From: Anastatus disparis
Taxonomy: Eukaryota > Arthropoda > Insecta > Hymenoptera > Eupelmidae
Length of the DNA: 64,000 nucleotides
Assembly (NCBI GenBank): GCA_017163975.1
Contig: JAFFSR010000264.1
Location: 1,674,001-1,738,000 of the forward strand
Reading direction: 5' to 3'
A model generated the notes under the pieces. The model did no database searches. It was not told the DNA's origin and saw only the letters and a list, made by a program, of their open reading frames with translations. Below are positions 24,501-36,300 of this stretch, piece after piece (position 1 is the stretch's first letter; each line of letters starts with the position of its first letter). The position numbers and the translations under genes are program-made.

Positions 24501-25415
24501 TATAATAAATGCAATCACTCTTGCAAAATTAAACTGCACTTTGAATGTAAGGATAATAAAAAAAATAAGATTTCAAGGTTTTGCAAATATGTAATATTAA
24601 AATTTTACTTTCAATTTTTATTTTCTGAAAAAAGTGCGATTTTTTGTTCTTACAACGAATAAGAAAATATATCCTTTTATCGTCATATTTATTTTTAAGT
24701 TACTATTACATGCAATTTATCACTTGTTTTTTTTTTTCATTAGAATTTTATGAAACTTTCGAGTAAACTTATGAGCCATGAAAGTTTTTATATATTATTT
24801 TACAAAATAAGTACATTCATTTTTATATACTTTGTAACTATAAATTCAGAATTCTAAGAATATTTTCCATGCGATATGTTGAACAACGCAAACGAACACG
24901 TGTAAAGTAACTTCATCGTCTTAGGCATCATTAGACATGCAATGAAATGGCAGACCATAGTCGTGTTTTTCAACAAACTCGCATGAAATATTTGATTATA
25001 CGTTGTAAAAAAAATAATAATGAACTTTTTCACTTGGAATAATTTACCTTGTGGGTATTTTGTACGTAGGAGAAATACTAAGGAATAAGGAAGTTGAAAT
25101 GAAATATTTTTATGTTTTATGTATACATATTCTTGATACTCCACTTTTTTATCTAAATAAAAATAAACAAGAAATATCAGATACTTTTCATTTGATTTAG
25201 TTTTATTTTTTTTATATTTTTATAAATACAACTTATTTTTACACATGCAAAAATATGATATTCATAAAGAAATTAGATGACAAAGCAATTACCGAAATAA
25301 TTGTAACTAACAATTTTCAAAACAAATCACAACGCGTGTTCTACGAATAGAAAGCAAAATAAAAGCAGAAATAAGTTAATAACAATTTTTATTTTGTTTC
25401 ATTTCTCTCTTGTTA
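21594..25415. other. Long AT-rich intergenic stretch with dispersed-repeat remnants
   Basis: No gene was found. About 21640-21900 is a diverged copy of a dispersed repeat also seen at 62915-63080 (both contain AATTAATTTxxTTxxxATxT and TATCTTCATAAAT). A short hairpin GGGTGGAGTTAxxx...TAACTCCACCC sits at about 22296-22336, followed by stretches rich in ACACAxTTT. The longest frames lack any recognisable motif. Confidence 0.55.
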
Positions 25416-25692
25416 AGGTGGCTTCAGAGACTTTTAATAAAATGATAAAATATGAAGTGAAAAAATGTTAAGAAAAGCATGAGTTACAAGCTTTTCAAAA
25501 AAGTGAAAAAAAATAGAAAAAAATGACAGAAGTTCAAAAATTTAACATGGGCTCTTATGAAAAAAACAGCATTTATGTTTATAACTTGGTAATAAAATAA
25601 TCAATTTTTATGAACCAAAAACTAAATTGTAGATTTTTTGTTACGAATTCAAATCTATGAAAAATATACCATGTTAACAATAAAATAAAACT

Positions 25693-25835
25693 AGCTCGCC
25701 ACAGCGGCTCAAAGAGCCGTTGTGGCTCGCACCTCGGTTCTTTCAGAGCTGAGCGAAGCGAAGCTCTGAAATGCCCTCGGGCCTTGCACCGCGAAGCGAT
25801 GCAAGGCATGCAAAAAGCTCCGCTTCTTGCATATA
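25693..25835. other. Cluster of four short GC-rich hairpins
   Basis: Consecutive stems are CACAGCGGCTC/GAGCCGTTGTG, TTCAGAGCT/AGCTCTGAA, CCTTGCA/TGCAAGG and GCAA/TTGC around GCTCCGCTTC. The loops repeat GCGAAGCG. GC content is far above the surrounding DNA. It could be a structured terminus or subterminal region of a transposon, or foreign sequence; function is unknown. Confidence 0.75.
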
Positions 25836-25836
25836 A

Positions 25837-26942
25837 GGCACGACCGAAAACGCTCGCGTTTCGCGCTTGCTATTTGATAATTAAAGAATATTAAAACAAA
25901 TCATTTACAAACGCAAAAGTCTTAAAAGTTAATCTTATTTCTTTTTTTCATTGTATTTTTTACCGCATCTTTCAACAGAAGGTTTGAATTTATTGTATTT
26001 ATTTGAAAAAACAAATTAATAATTATTTAAATTTTTCTTGTAAATTAAGTTGATTAATTTCGAAAAAATTTATGTGATGTGAAAAAGACATATTTTCATT
26101 AATGTATACTTTTTAAAGTTTTGGATAGGATAATCTATCAAAAGTTATAAGACAAAAAAAAATTATTTTATAGTTCAGTAGCTTAAAAGTAAAGTTTTGT
26201 ATAAAGTTTTTATTTGATCTGAATCATTCCGACGGGGGATGATTTAAAACAATAATACAAATAAATATTGGCAGTTTAAAAAAAATCGTTCGAGCGGTTT
26301 TAAAACAGTTATCCCTTTAGAGGTTAAAAAATGATTTTTTGGTAATAACTTGAAAAAAAAACGAATTTTGAAAAAAAGTATATTAAATAAAATTTATAGA
26401 AAAAAAAGATACATCTTTTTAATATTATATATATATTTTTTAAATAATATTTATCAAATTATCATTAAAAAGCCTTTAATTTCAACATTTTTCATGAACA
26501 ATTTGAAAAATATTAACTTTAGAGAAAAATGTATGATATAAAAAAGATTAATTTTTTCATATTCTATAACTTTTATTCTATATACTTTTTAAATAAAAAT
26601 CGTATTTTTCAAGTTATTACCAAAAATCCATTTTTTTGACCATTTAAAAGGCGCCTATTTAAAAACGCTTCCAACGATTTTTTTCAAAATAGGAACGTTT
26701 ACTTGTGTTATTATTTGAAACAATTTCCCGTTTGAATGATTCATATCGGATAAAAACTCGTCGAGAAAATTCATAAACTTGATTTCCCATACACATACAT
26801 CCATACATACATTTTAAGGAAGCCTCGTAATAGTCTTATTTTGTTATAAAAATAAGTTTTTTATCATAAAATAACATATTTTAAAGGGTTACATTTTTCA
26901 CGATGTCGAAAATATAAGGCACTTCCGTATAGCGGTCGTGCC
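25837..26942. mobile_element. Nested TIR element, TAA target duplication
   Basis: The termini GGCACGACCG and CGGTCGTGCC are flanked on both sides by TAA. Inside, roughly 26205-26365 and 26585-26765 form an imperfect inverted repeat (for example TTGGTAATAACTTGAAAAA and complement). No coding capacity; non-autonomous. Confidence 0.75.
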
Positions 26943-27204
26943 TAAAAATTAATTAAAAAATGATTAAAATTGATGCGATTATAAAGCTATCAGGCATGAA
27001 TCGTAAATATTTGTCATTAAATAATTAAATGTAATACAAATTACAAATATAGTGATTGATTAAAAACATTTTTTATAAAATTTATTTAAAAGAAAAAAAT
27101 TTTTTTTGTTCTTTTTGTCGGGGCTTGTGCTTGGTACGGCACCCAACGCTGAAGCCACCTAAAATATATTTAAGACGCGTTTATTTAAGGTTGTATGGGC
27201 TATA

Positions 27205-27916
27205 CAGTCTGTGTCAAAAGTTAATTTTTCAGAAAATCGTCTATATTTTTCGGTAGAAAGTAATTATTCAATTTTCAGTTTAGCAACTTATTAGATAATA
27301 TTAAAACAATCATTTTAAACTTTGTTTTATTTAAATATAATGAATTATTAAAGAGTTATAACATTTTAAAGTTTATAAATTTTACACAAATCTAATGCAA
27401 TCATAAATAATAATGCCAAACTTTCAAAAATGGTTTTATTTGACTGCAACAAAGTTTATTTTGTTCAGTTTAAAATTTAGAATCTATTGACGAGGATGGA
27501 ATTTTTATTTTTATTTTTTATTAAAATTTATTGCTAATTTTCTGTGAAAAAATTTATATGTCTCAGACGGTACTTACTGTTTTATCATAGAAAATTAGCA
27601 ATAAATTTTAATAAAAAATAAAAATCAAAATTCCATCCTCGTCAATAGATTCTAAATTTTAAACTGAACAAAATAAACTTTGTTGCAGTCAAATAAAATC
27701 ATTTTTTAAAGTTTGGCATTATTATTTATGATTGCATTATATTTGTGTAAAATTTATAAACTTTAAAATGTTATAATTCATTATATTTAAATGAAACAAA
27801 GTTTAAAATGATTGTTTTAATATTATCTAATAAGTTACTAAGCTAAAAATTGGATAATTACTTTCTACCAAAAAATATAGACAATTTTCTAAGAAACTAA
27901 CTTTTGACACAGACTG
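27205..27916. mobile_element. Foldback MITE, mariner-type ends
   Basis: The ends TA|CAGTCTGTGTCAAAAGTTA and the exact complement define arms of about 340 bp that match almost throughout, with a loop near 27550. TA is duplicated on both sides (27203-27204 and 27917-27918). There is no transposase. Confidence 0.9.
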
Positions 27917-27999
27917 TACAATTAATTACAACCAATTCGAATTCTTTTATCGTTATATTTATTACTAACGGAGATTCAAATAGATATTAAAATCCAAAA

Positions 28000-28837
28000 T
28001 CTTCAGTGTTTCTACCTATGTTAATAGTTGCAACGAAACCATTATACTTGTATAAAAATTATAATCTAATTACGTTGAACCATAGTTTCCTTAGGTTATT
28101 TTATGACTTTGTAAAGCATAATTCGGCCACGCCTTTATATGAATGAGTCCTATATGACTATGGATCAAATAATAATATAGCTTTATTTAATATCTAAAAT
28201 GTTTTATTACTTTTAATATTCATTACTGCAATATTAAATTAATATTTAGGAAATAAATATGCGGAGGAATATGATAATCTTATGAATGAGTTTTCGTTTT
28301 TAATAGTTATTTAAAACTAAAAATAATTTAATGAAAATTTTAAATAGTTGATTCTTCATTTTTCACTAGATTCGCTTTTTTCATAAATTTAATACTATTT
28401 TTTTATAATTTGTTGTAAGTCAGCTATAAAAATGAAATTAAGGAATGGTAAAGATATTTTAATGTTTCTATTATTTTCATATAATGTTATTATTTAAAAT
28501 ATACGAAAAGTTTATTTAATTTGTTTTGTATTTATAAATTTGAATTAATATTTACATAGTAAGATAACTACAATAGTAGACGTCAATTTCGAGATAATAT
28601 GTTATAACTATTTATCACAATTTTTTTCACTTGAACTCTATAAAAAGTAATTATTCTACAGTGAAGACATTTTAGCTTTTATATTTCTTCACTTATTATA
28701 ATCCATAATTAATTTATTCTATTTGTTTTGTATATACAAGTTAAAATTAATATTTACTTAATAAAATAAAATATATTACACTAACTTTTTCTACCTATAA
28801 TAGTAGACGTCAATTCAGAAATAATGTATATTATAAA
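28000..28837 (-). repeat. 3' spacer of the 351-aa gene
   Basis: This is the reverse complement of the array spacer, including the 28010-28185 block equal to the segment deleted from array units 1-3, and two copies of the TAGTAGACGTCAATT motif (28574 and 28801). No coding sequence. Confidence 0.8.
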
Positions 28838-29893
28838 CTATTCAAAAAAAGTATCTAGAAAATCTTCAAAACTTTCTTCAAACTTTAATTCCTCTTTTTG
28901 ATAAGGCGTTAACGTTTTGTTGGTATAAGAGAAAACATGATTCCTGAATTTTTTCGAGATTTTATGCATTACCTCTTTAGAAATTGCATCCGGACATTCA
29001 GGGATGCGATCCATGTTTTGTTTTTCTGATTCTACATCGTGATTTTCAAAAAAAGTGACTAGGAAATCTTCAAAGCTTTCTTCATATTCTATTTCGTCTT
29101 CTTGATAAGGTTCTATATCGTGATTTTCAGAAAAAGTGTCTAGGAAATCTTCAAAGCTTTCTTCATATTCTATTTCGTCTTCTCGATAAGATTCTATATC
29201 GTAATTTTCAGAAAAAGTGTCTAGGAAATCTTCAAAGCTTTCTTCATATTCTATTTCGTCTTCTCGATAAGGTTCTATATCGTGATTTTCAGAAAAAGTG
29301 TCTAGGAAATCTTCAAAGCTTTCTTCATATTCTATTTCGTCTTCTCGATAAGATTCTATATCGTGATTTTCAGAAAAATTGTCTAAGAAATCTTCAAAGC
29401 TTTCTTCATATTCTATTCCGTCTTCTCGATAAAATTCTATATCGTGATTTTCAGAAAAATTGTCTAGGAAATCTTCAAAGGTCTCTTCATATTCTATTTC
29501 GTCTTGTCGATAAGATTCTATATCGTGATTTTCAGAAAAAGTGTCTAGGAAATCTTCAAAGCTTTCTTCATATTCTATTTCTTCTTCTCGATAAGATTCT
29601 ATATCGTGATTTTCAGGAAAAGTGTCTAGGAAATCTTCAAAGCTTTCTTCATATTCTATTTCGTCTTGTCGATAAAGTTCTATATCGCGATTTTCAAAAA
29701 AAGTGTCTAGGAAATCTTCGAAGCTTTCTTCATATTCTATTTCTTCTTCTCGATGAGATGAATCTGAACTGAAATATGACGAGCTTTCCGGTATAAGTTC
29801 CATAGGTGGGCTAGTTGAATTCCACTCTTCAGAACTCACGATGCAATGTGTAGCCAATGTAGACCAAGTAGTAAATGTATTTGATGAATCCAT
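28838..29893 (-). CDS. 351-aa family member with nine 27-aa acidic repeats, unknown function
   Basis: This is an intact intronless gene starting at the conserved leader ATG. Residues 1-46 repeat the family leader (TTWSTLATHCIVSSEEWNST). Nine 27-aa (81-bp) modules follow, each close to EIEYEESFEDFLDTFSENHD plus IESYREx. One 68-aa-type module then begins EKQNMDRIPECPDAIS, continues through HKISKKFRNHVFSYTN and ends EESFEDFLDTFFE, the presumed ancestral C-terminus. There is no signal peptide or membrane helix. The modules are strongly acidic with regularly spaced Phe, Leu and Tyr. This resembles acidic activation-domain sequence, but that role is only inferred. The neighbours are spacers and MITEs; the promoter is the family TATA promoter. 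Confidence 0.82.
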   Translation of the reverse strand: MDSSNTFTTWSTLATHCIVSSEEWNSTSPPMELIPESSSYFSSDSSHREEEIEYEESFEDFLDTFFENRDIELYRQDEIEYEESFEDFLDTFPENHDIESYREEEIEYEESFEDFLDTFSENHDIESYRQDEIEYEETFEDFLDNFSENHDIEFYREDGIEYEESFEDFLDNFSENHDIESYREDEIEYEESFEDFLDTFSENHDIEPYREDEIEYEESFEDFLDTFSENYDIESYREDEIEYEESFEDFLDTFSENHDIEPYQEDEIEYEESFEDFLVTFFENHDVESEKQNMDRIPECPDAISKEVMHKISKKFRNHVFSYTNKTLTPYQKEELKFEESFEDFLDTFFE

Positions 29894-30094
29894 GTTAAAA
29901 TAAGGTCGTTAAAAGATGTTGCTTCTTCAAGAGTAGAAGTCTAAATGATTCTGTTTTATCATACATCCGTATTTATAGAATACCGTATTAATAACCCCAA
30001 GCCCGTTAAGTATACAGATATAAAAGTATCGTATAAAATAGATAATATTAATAATCCCGAGTCACTAATGTATTCAGGTATAAAAGCATGGGGT
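29894..30094 (-). promoter_or_regulatory. Promoter and 5' UTR of the 351-aa gene
   Basis: On the minus strand TATAAATA lies at 29977-29970 and the TCATT initiator A at 29946, exactly 31 bases apart. The two duplicated upstream boxes follow at about 29981-30031 and 30046-30094, as in the array. Confidence 0.72.
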
Positions 30095-30636
30095 TATTAA
30101 TCGAATATAATATTTTGAAACTAAAGTAATTAAGTAAATCCCTCCTTAAGTACTTTCATCATTGTTGACCCTCCCATTCATAATCCAGGGTTTTGGTTTC
30201 TTTTTGATCTACTATTTGTTTTGGTATATTGAACATACCTAATGAAAGTATTATAAACTCCATTGTTTAAATCTCATGTAAATTTAACATAGAATTTTTT
30301 TAAATCTCTACTTGTTTTGGCGCATTAAATATATCTGACGAAAGTATTATAAACTCTATTGTAAAATTTTACGTAAATTTTCTACGCGATAATTTTTTAA
30401 AATGAATATCCGCTAGAAATTTAATAATAAATATGATTTTTGAAAGTCATAAGCTAGATAACCCATCAAATGATTATAAAAGTGAAAACTTAAATGATTT
30501 TAATATTTTTAGAGGTTTTTAATTTACATGATATTACGGCTTAAGATATCGCGTAAGTTCTGATATAAGGTTCTGTTGTAGGGAATATTTACAATTATCT
30601 CTTGTTAATAATTTATTTTTGATTATCCAAATTAAG
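30095..30636 (-). repeat. Upstream region homologous to the array intergenic sequence
   Basis: This matches array positions such as 4495-5036 in reverse complement, including the twin AATxGAGTTTATAATACTTT sequences. The homology stops at the inserted element at 30637. Confidence 0.75.
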
Positions 30637-31012
30637 CCAAGGCCGGAGTAGAATCTGATCCCGACCGAGTAACAATTGAGTTTTTTGTTATTTACTCAAG
30701 TATTAATAGGTGTATCTTCAAATGAAAGGTTAAGCGCGATGAATATTATTATTATGAACATCTATGCACAAGAAAAAAAAATTCTACCGCTTCGTTTTTG
30801 AGAAAAGTAAGGAAAGCCGAAGTAACAGTTTATAATTTTCGCGTTTCTCACTTTTCTCAAAAACAAAGCGGTAGATTTTTTTTTCTTGTACATAAATATT
30901 TGTAATAATAATATCTATTGCGCTTAACCTTCAATTTGCAGATACACCGTTTAATACTTGAGTAAATAACAAAAATCTCAATTAGACAAGGACAGCGAAT
31001 CCGGCCTGCTCT
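30637..31012. mobile_element. Foldback element, TTAA target site
   Basis: The arms include GTTATTTACTCAAGTATTAA and CAAAxACGAAGCGGTAGAxT and their complements. The ends are TTAA|GCCAAGGCCGGA and CCGGCCTGCTC|TTAA, so TTAA is duplicated, as for piggyBac or Kolobok elements. It interrupts the gene-family upstream homology. No coding capacity. Confidence 0.8.
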
Positions 31013-31189
31013 TAAAGCGATAATTTAAATTAATATTTTTTTTGTATCATATAAACATTTGTATAAATTGTCATCCTGTTAATTCCAAATTTATCTCATC
31101 ATGTATCTAAAAATTAGCTAATTTATGCCAATTAGCTAATTCTTTTCTTATTAAAAAAAGTAATATTTTGTTTTTGGATTTTTTAATAC

Positions 31190-31774
31190 CAAGGGGAAGA
31201 CACGGAGTTCGGGTCACCGATTTGAATGAAACTTTGGGTATAGATTTCTGATATGTAATAATGTAAAAAGATGCTCATAATTTAATTTCATAGGCCCTTT
31301 TAACCCTCATAATCATAATTTTAGAGATTTATATCGAATTTTGTATATAAGTTTGTAGTCTCATAATTCCGTAACTGTAAGGCTAAGGATAGATCACCAA
31401 AAAAGAAAATAAAATTAGACAAGGCCAGCTTTAATTTGCAAGATTTTGAAAGTCAAAAGCTTCAATGGCTCAGAAGTTATGTTCTTGAATATTTTTAAAA
31501 TTTAGGGAACGAAATAAGTTGTTATTTCTAGTAGACAACTAACGCCCAAAATCCTGTTAAATATTCAATCAAACATAACTTTTGAACCATTTAAGCTTTT
31601 AACTTTTAAAACCTTGTAAATTAAAGCTGGTCTTTTCTACTTTTATTTTCTTTCTTGGTGATCTTTCTCAGCCTCACAGTTATTGAATTATGAGACTCCA
31701 AACTTTTACATATCAGAAAACTATACCCAAAGTTTTATTCAAATCGGTGACCCGAACTCCGTGTCCTCCCCTTG
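31190..31774. mobile_element. Foldback MITE, TA target site
   Basis: The terminal inverted repeat CAAGGGGAxGACACGGAGTT continues into CGGGTCACCGATTTGAAT at both ends; TA flanks both ends. Inner arms match more loosely around AAGCTTxxAxTGxxTCAxAA. No coding capacity. Confidence 0.85.
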
Positions 31775-31785
31775 TAAGTTAGATA

Positions 31786-32232
31786 TCGACGGCTGAGAGG
31801 AATAACCCTGTAACTCGGCTTGGATCCCAAAAACCCCATAACTCGGCGATTGCTTCAAGAACCTCATAACTCAGTAAAGATTTCAAAAATCCCATAACTC
31901 AGTAAAGATTTCAAAAATCACATAACTCAAAAACTTATTCTTTTTATTTAATTTTGTAGTAACGAATCTGCAGGATTTTAAAATACGATATCTACAAAAT
32001 GAGCACGATCTAAAATGCAGAATAAAATCAATTTTATTGTGTCTATTCTACAGAAATTGTATTTCCAAATCCTACAAAATTGTCCCTTAAAATTGAAGAA
32101 AAACAATAGGTTTTTGAGTTATGGGGTTCTTGAATCTAACGCCGAGTTACGGGGTTTTCGAAATCTTCGACGAATTATATGGGGTTTTTGAAATCTTTGC
32201 CTAGTTACGGGGTCATTCCTCTCAGCCGTCGA
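31786..32232. mobile_element. Foldback MITE with subterminal repeats, TA target site
   Basis: The ends TCGACGGCTGAGAGGAAT and complement are flanked by TA. Inside each arm a motif CCCATAACTCxG plus TTTCAAAAATC is repeated three to four times, a possible transposase-binding array. No coding capacity. Confidence 0.8.
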
Positions 32233-33089
32233 TATAAACTATAAATTATCAAAAGAATTATGAATAAAATTTTTTATATTACCCATTTGATTTGTTATAG
32301 AAAAAAGCTAGAAAAAACGGAAAATTAAATTTGTGAGTCGCATAATTTTCTAGTACAGTATTAATTTTTATTTAAAATTGTGACCAATCAAAATGTAAAT
32401 ATAACGATTTGCATTAAAAATCTTACAGCAATTATAAATAATAATTATATTCGACCAGGATGAACGGTTTTGTCACACACATGCTTATAGCACATCTGTA
32501 ATAAAACAGTAAACGTCAACTGAAGTTGTAACATTTATAGAAATTAAAATAAAATTTAAAATCCTTAATATTATTTTTAAAAGTCCGAAAATGTTTAAAT
32601 TACATTTTATACATTCTTTCAAACACTATAAATTTTTATGGACTTTATTATATTTCGAATGAATTCTTTCTCTTATATGTAGTAAATCTAATATCTAATA
32701 CATATATTACAAGTTTTATAATACTCGTTGGAATTTATTTTTCGCCAAGTAGGTCAGAAAATTTTGAAAACTTTTTCTTCATCTTAGATACACGTATACC
32801 TGAGAATACTGCTATGTTATGCAATTAAAGTTGAATTTTCTGTTAAAATAAATTACAAATTCAACAAATAATTAAGAAAGTAAAGTTTTAAAATAAATGC
32901 TTTAAATTGCATATTTAAAAAATTATGTACGAAAGAAATTTAAATTTTCACATATTTATGACTATTAAATATTGTTAATTTTAATAAGGTCAGTATTTTA
33001 TCTTTAGTTTATGGATATTTTTGTAAATTTTTGGTAGTTTTTTTTGTATCAAAATATTAAAAAAAAAGAAATTTAACAATCAAATATTT
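32233..33089. other. AT-rich DNA, no gene seen
   Basis: No motif, RNA gene or repeat boundary was recognised. Confidence 0.55.
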
Positions 33090-33293
33090 TACACAGAGAG
33101 ACATTTGATTACATTCTACCATATTTCATAATTATGGAAGACAAACTTGCAGTATGACAAAAATTAGTATAAAAATTTACTATAAGTATGGCAAATTTTA
33201 TTATTCAGCATGGTGATTTTTTAAAATTTTCAGTTTGTCCCCTCATAACTATGCAATACAGTAAAATTTAATCAAAACCTTTTTCTATGTGTA
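33090..33293. mobile_element. 204-bp MITE with 8-bp target duplication (hAT-like)
   Basis: The ends TACACAGAGA and TCTATGTGTA are imperfect inverted repeats, and AAATATTT occurs immediately on both sides (33082-33089 and 33294-33301). The 8-bp duplication fits hAT-type insertion. Confidence 0.65.
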
Positions 33294-33301
33294 AAATATT
33301 T

Positions 33302-36300
33302 AAAAATTTTGTTTTAATTTTAAACTTTACAAAATTTTTATTTGAAATTATTTCAAAAAGATTTTTGCTTGAAGTATGTAAAAGTTTCAAAATCTTTCTC
33401 TTGAAAAAAAAGTTATTTAAAAATTCTATTTTTTCAAAAGTTGTAAAGGAATATGCAGAAATTTAGCTTAAAACATCCGTAGCAAATAGATTCTAAATTA
33501 ATTTTTATCCATTCGCAACTTTTGAACAAATGGAAATTCATGTATAAATTTTAAATCCAACTTTTGATAAAAGTTTTTTTGGATTAATTACTTAAAAAAC
33601 TGTACAGACATAATTTTTAATGAATCAAGCGTTGCACTATAGCACTTTTTAAAATCTCTTTTCATAAGATTCTAAAGTTAAAATAAAATTTAAAAGTCGA
33701 AGATAAAAAGTTCATCTTGAAAATAATGTATATGATATTTCAAACTAAATTTTTTTTTAACTTTTTTGCAATAGAAAAATGTAAACCTTTCTTTTTTGTA
33801 AGTTTTTATCATTAAACATGAAAATTTCACCATAACATTTTAAATAAAAAATTTTTTTAGCGTATATTTAAAGTATATTGATTTAAAAGTAATATATTTT
33901 AAGAGTTTTATTTTTTGAATTATGGAAGATTTCAATATCTACGAGTAAACATTTTTTATTTAAAAAAAATAGAAAAATCGTTTTCAACAATAAAATTTTA
34001 AAAATGCATGAACTTTTAAAAATAAACTTTATTCTCGTCCTATTTCTTGAAAAACTAAAACTGCTGAAAACTAAAACTTTATTTCTTTAAAAAACAAAAT
34101 ACCAATTTACTTTCAATTAATATTTAATGTATCAAAGTACATTATCTTCGTTGGACCGCACTATTTTCACGGTACATCAAATTAATCAAGACTTATGTTT
34201 GAAGAGGTAAAAGTGAGGTGCTTACATTTTCGTTAGCACTAAGGTTAAAACATCTCATTAAATATTATAAAAGATCAAAAAGGAACATTTTGCCTTTGAT
34301 CATTAGAGTCAAAAGAATCAATTCATAAAAATATTTACCCCTCTTTCGTGCAAAAATTAAATAGAAAAAATTCATATACAAAAATTTTATCTTTAAATAA
34401 AAATTTTTAACTTTTTTTTAAGATTTCTTCTTCTTTTTTTGAGGACGGACATGCAATTGACAGAAGTTTGAAATTTTTATTTTTTGTTTAATTGCAATTT
34501 ATTTTTACGTCTGGGTTTTCCTGTCGGCTATTGTCAAAAGATACAATGAAAGCATGACACTGTGTTATATATACCGTCGCGACTTATTCGCTATTGCAGA
34601 AGACAGGTATACTCGTTCTTTCAATTCTCAACGAAAGCTCATTCACTAAAGGTATTATGAGAAATAATGTTTTAAGAGTTAATGTTTAAATTTTTATTTA
34701 AAATTTTTCATTAATTATTTTAATATAATTATTTATTAATTACTTATTAATAAATAATTAAATTATTAATGATCGATAATATGTTTCAATTTGAATATAA
34801 ATGAGTATTATTATAAATGAAGATGACCAATTAACAAACTAAAATGATCATCTATCCTAATCAGAGAATTCTCTATATCAAAGGCTCTTTATGTGTCTCT
34901 ATGAATGAAAGAGAATAATTAATTCATTTTTCAAACTCTTTCATATATAACAATTTAGGAATTGAAAAGTTTTCATCTCATCTTTCACATTATCCTATTC
35001 AACATTCTTTAGGATTATGTTTTTAAAAACAAAAATTTTTGAAAAGCAAAATAATATTTTTAAATACTTTAAATTCAAAAGAATCGCTTACCGCTAAGAA
35101 TTTAGCATTTGATCAAATGCAGACAACTTTGTTCGTAATTTTATATACGGAAAATTATCTCAAAGTCAAAAATTCAAAAGCCTAATGCTCTCTTTGTCAG
35201 AGCATAAAGTAAAATTTTCTAAGACTATTTAATGTATTGCGAAGATGGAACAGCATACACGCGCATACGTCAAATTTGCATAAAATATCAAGTTTTACTC
35301 ATACATAAAAAATAGCGTATAAAATGTAATTGATAGAAAAAATTAGATAATTTTTAATAATATCTATACGTAATGTCTTATTTTTTATTAAAATCATAAA
35401 AAGTTGAAGATTTAAATTTTCAAAGAATATAAAAAACTTGGAATTTCTAAAAATTCATAAAAATTTTTTATTGCTTATTAATAGTGAGTAGCTGTAATAA
35501 GGGAATATTTTACTCTTAAAAAGGATAATAGTCATCTTAAAAATTCTTACAAAAGATTAGGAAAATTCTTTAAAATTTTATTTATTTTACCATTACAAAG
35601 CTTTGTGTATAAAGAACCAAAATTTCATTTTTTAAAACAGCTAGTATTTTTTTTTGTTTTTCGTGCTTATTTTCCGAGCGTAAACTAACTTTACATTACA
35701 GCGCAAACGGATGCATTTTCGTTCTACAGAAGAAAAGTGCTCTTTTCCAGAAAATAAATTCTTTCAAAAAAAAGTATCTCTTTTACCGAAGCACATTTTT
35801 TTATGATCTTTATGTAATAACTTGCAGAAAAGTAGCATTCAGCTTTTACGAAAAAAGTTGACTTCAAAAAAGCTTTTTCCATATTATTTTTTTATTGTTT
35901 AAAAATATCAATTTTCAGTTCATAAGTGATTTAGAATAGTATATAATATTTCTCGCTTTAAAATGAAAATTTAGTATAAAACCCTTTTGTTCGCTTTAAT
36001 TCAATTCTTCCGTAGATCATCTAGACTCCAATGAATAATTTTAATAAGGTTTAAAAAATTTTCCACCTAACACATTTGGTTATCATTAATTTTTATAAAA
36101 ACCAAAAACTGTTGAAAAATATCTTAAAAATTATAAAAATCAAGCCAACATTTCCATTATATTGATTTCTTTCTTGTCATTAGTAGATAAACACGCGATA
36201 TCTCGATTTACAATAATAGCTATGGAATGTTATTCAAACCAATTAAAGTAATTGGAAACTCTTTTGTTCTTTAATTTCAAAAGAACAGAAAATATTAACT

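Larger units (their letters stand above)
25416..27168. mobile_element. Composite TIR element, TAA target duplication (PIF/Harbinger-like)
   Basis: The left end is TAA|GGTGGCTTCAG and the right end CTGAAGCCACC|TAA. A three-base TAA duplication with GG-starting ends suggests PIF/Harbinger. No transposase frame exists. It contains a GC-rich hairpin cluster (25693-25835) and a nested element (25837-26942). Its outer blocks, 25560-25690 and 26947-27110, are the parts found inside the array units. Confidence 0.7.

Noticed and set aside
24854..25144. 96-codon minus-strand open frame
   Set aside because: No motif, AT-driven composition, no promoter or relative in the window.
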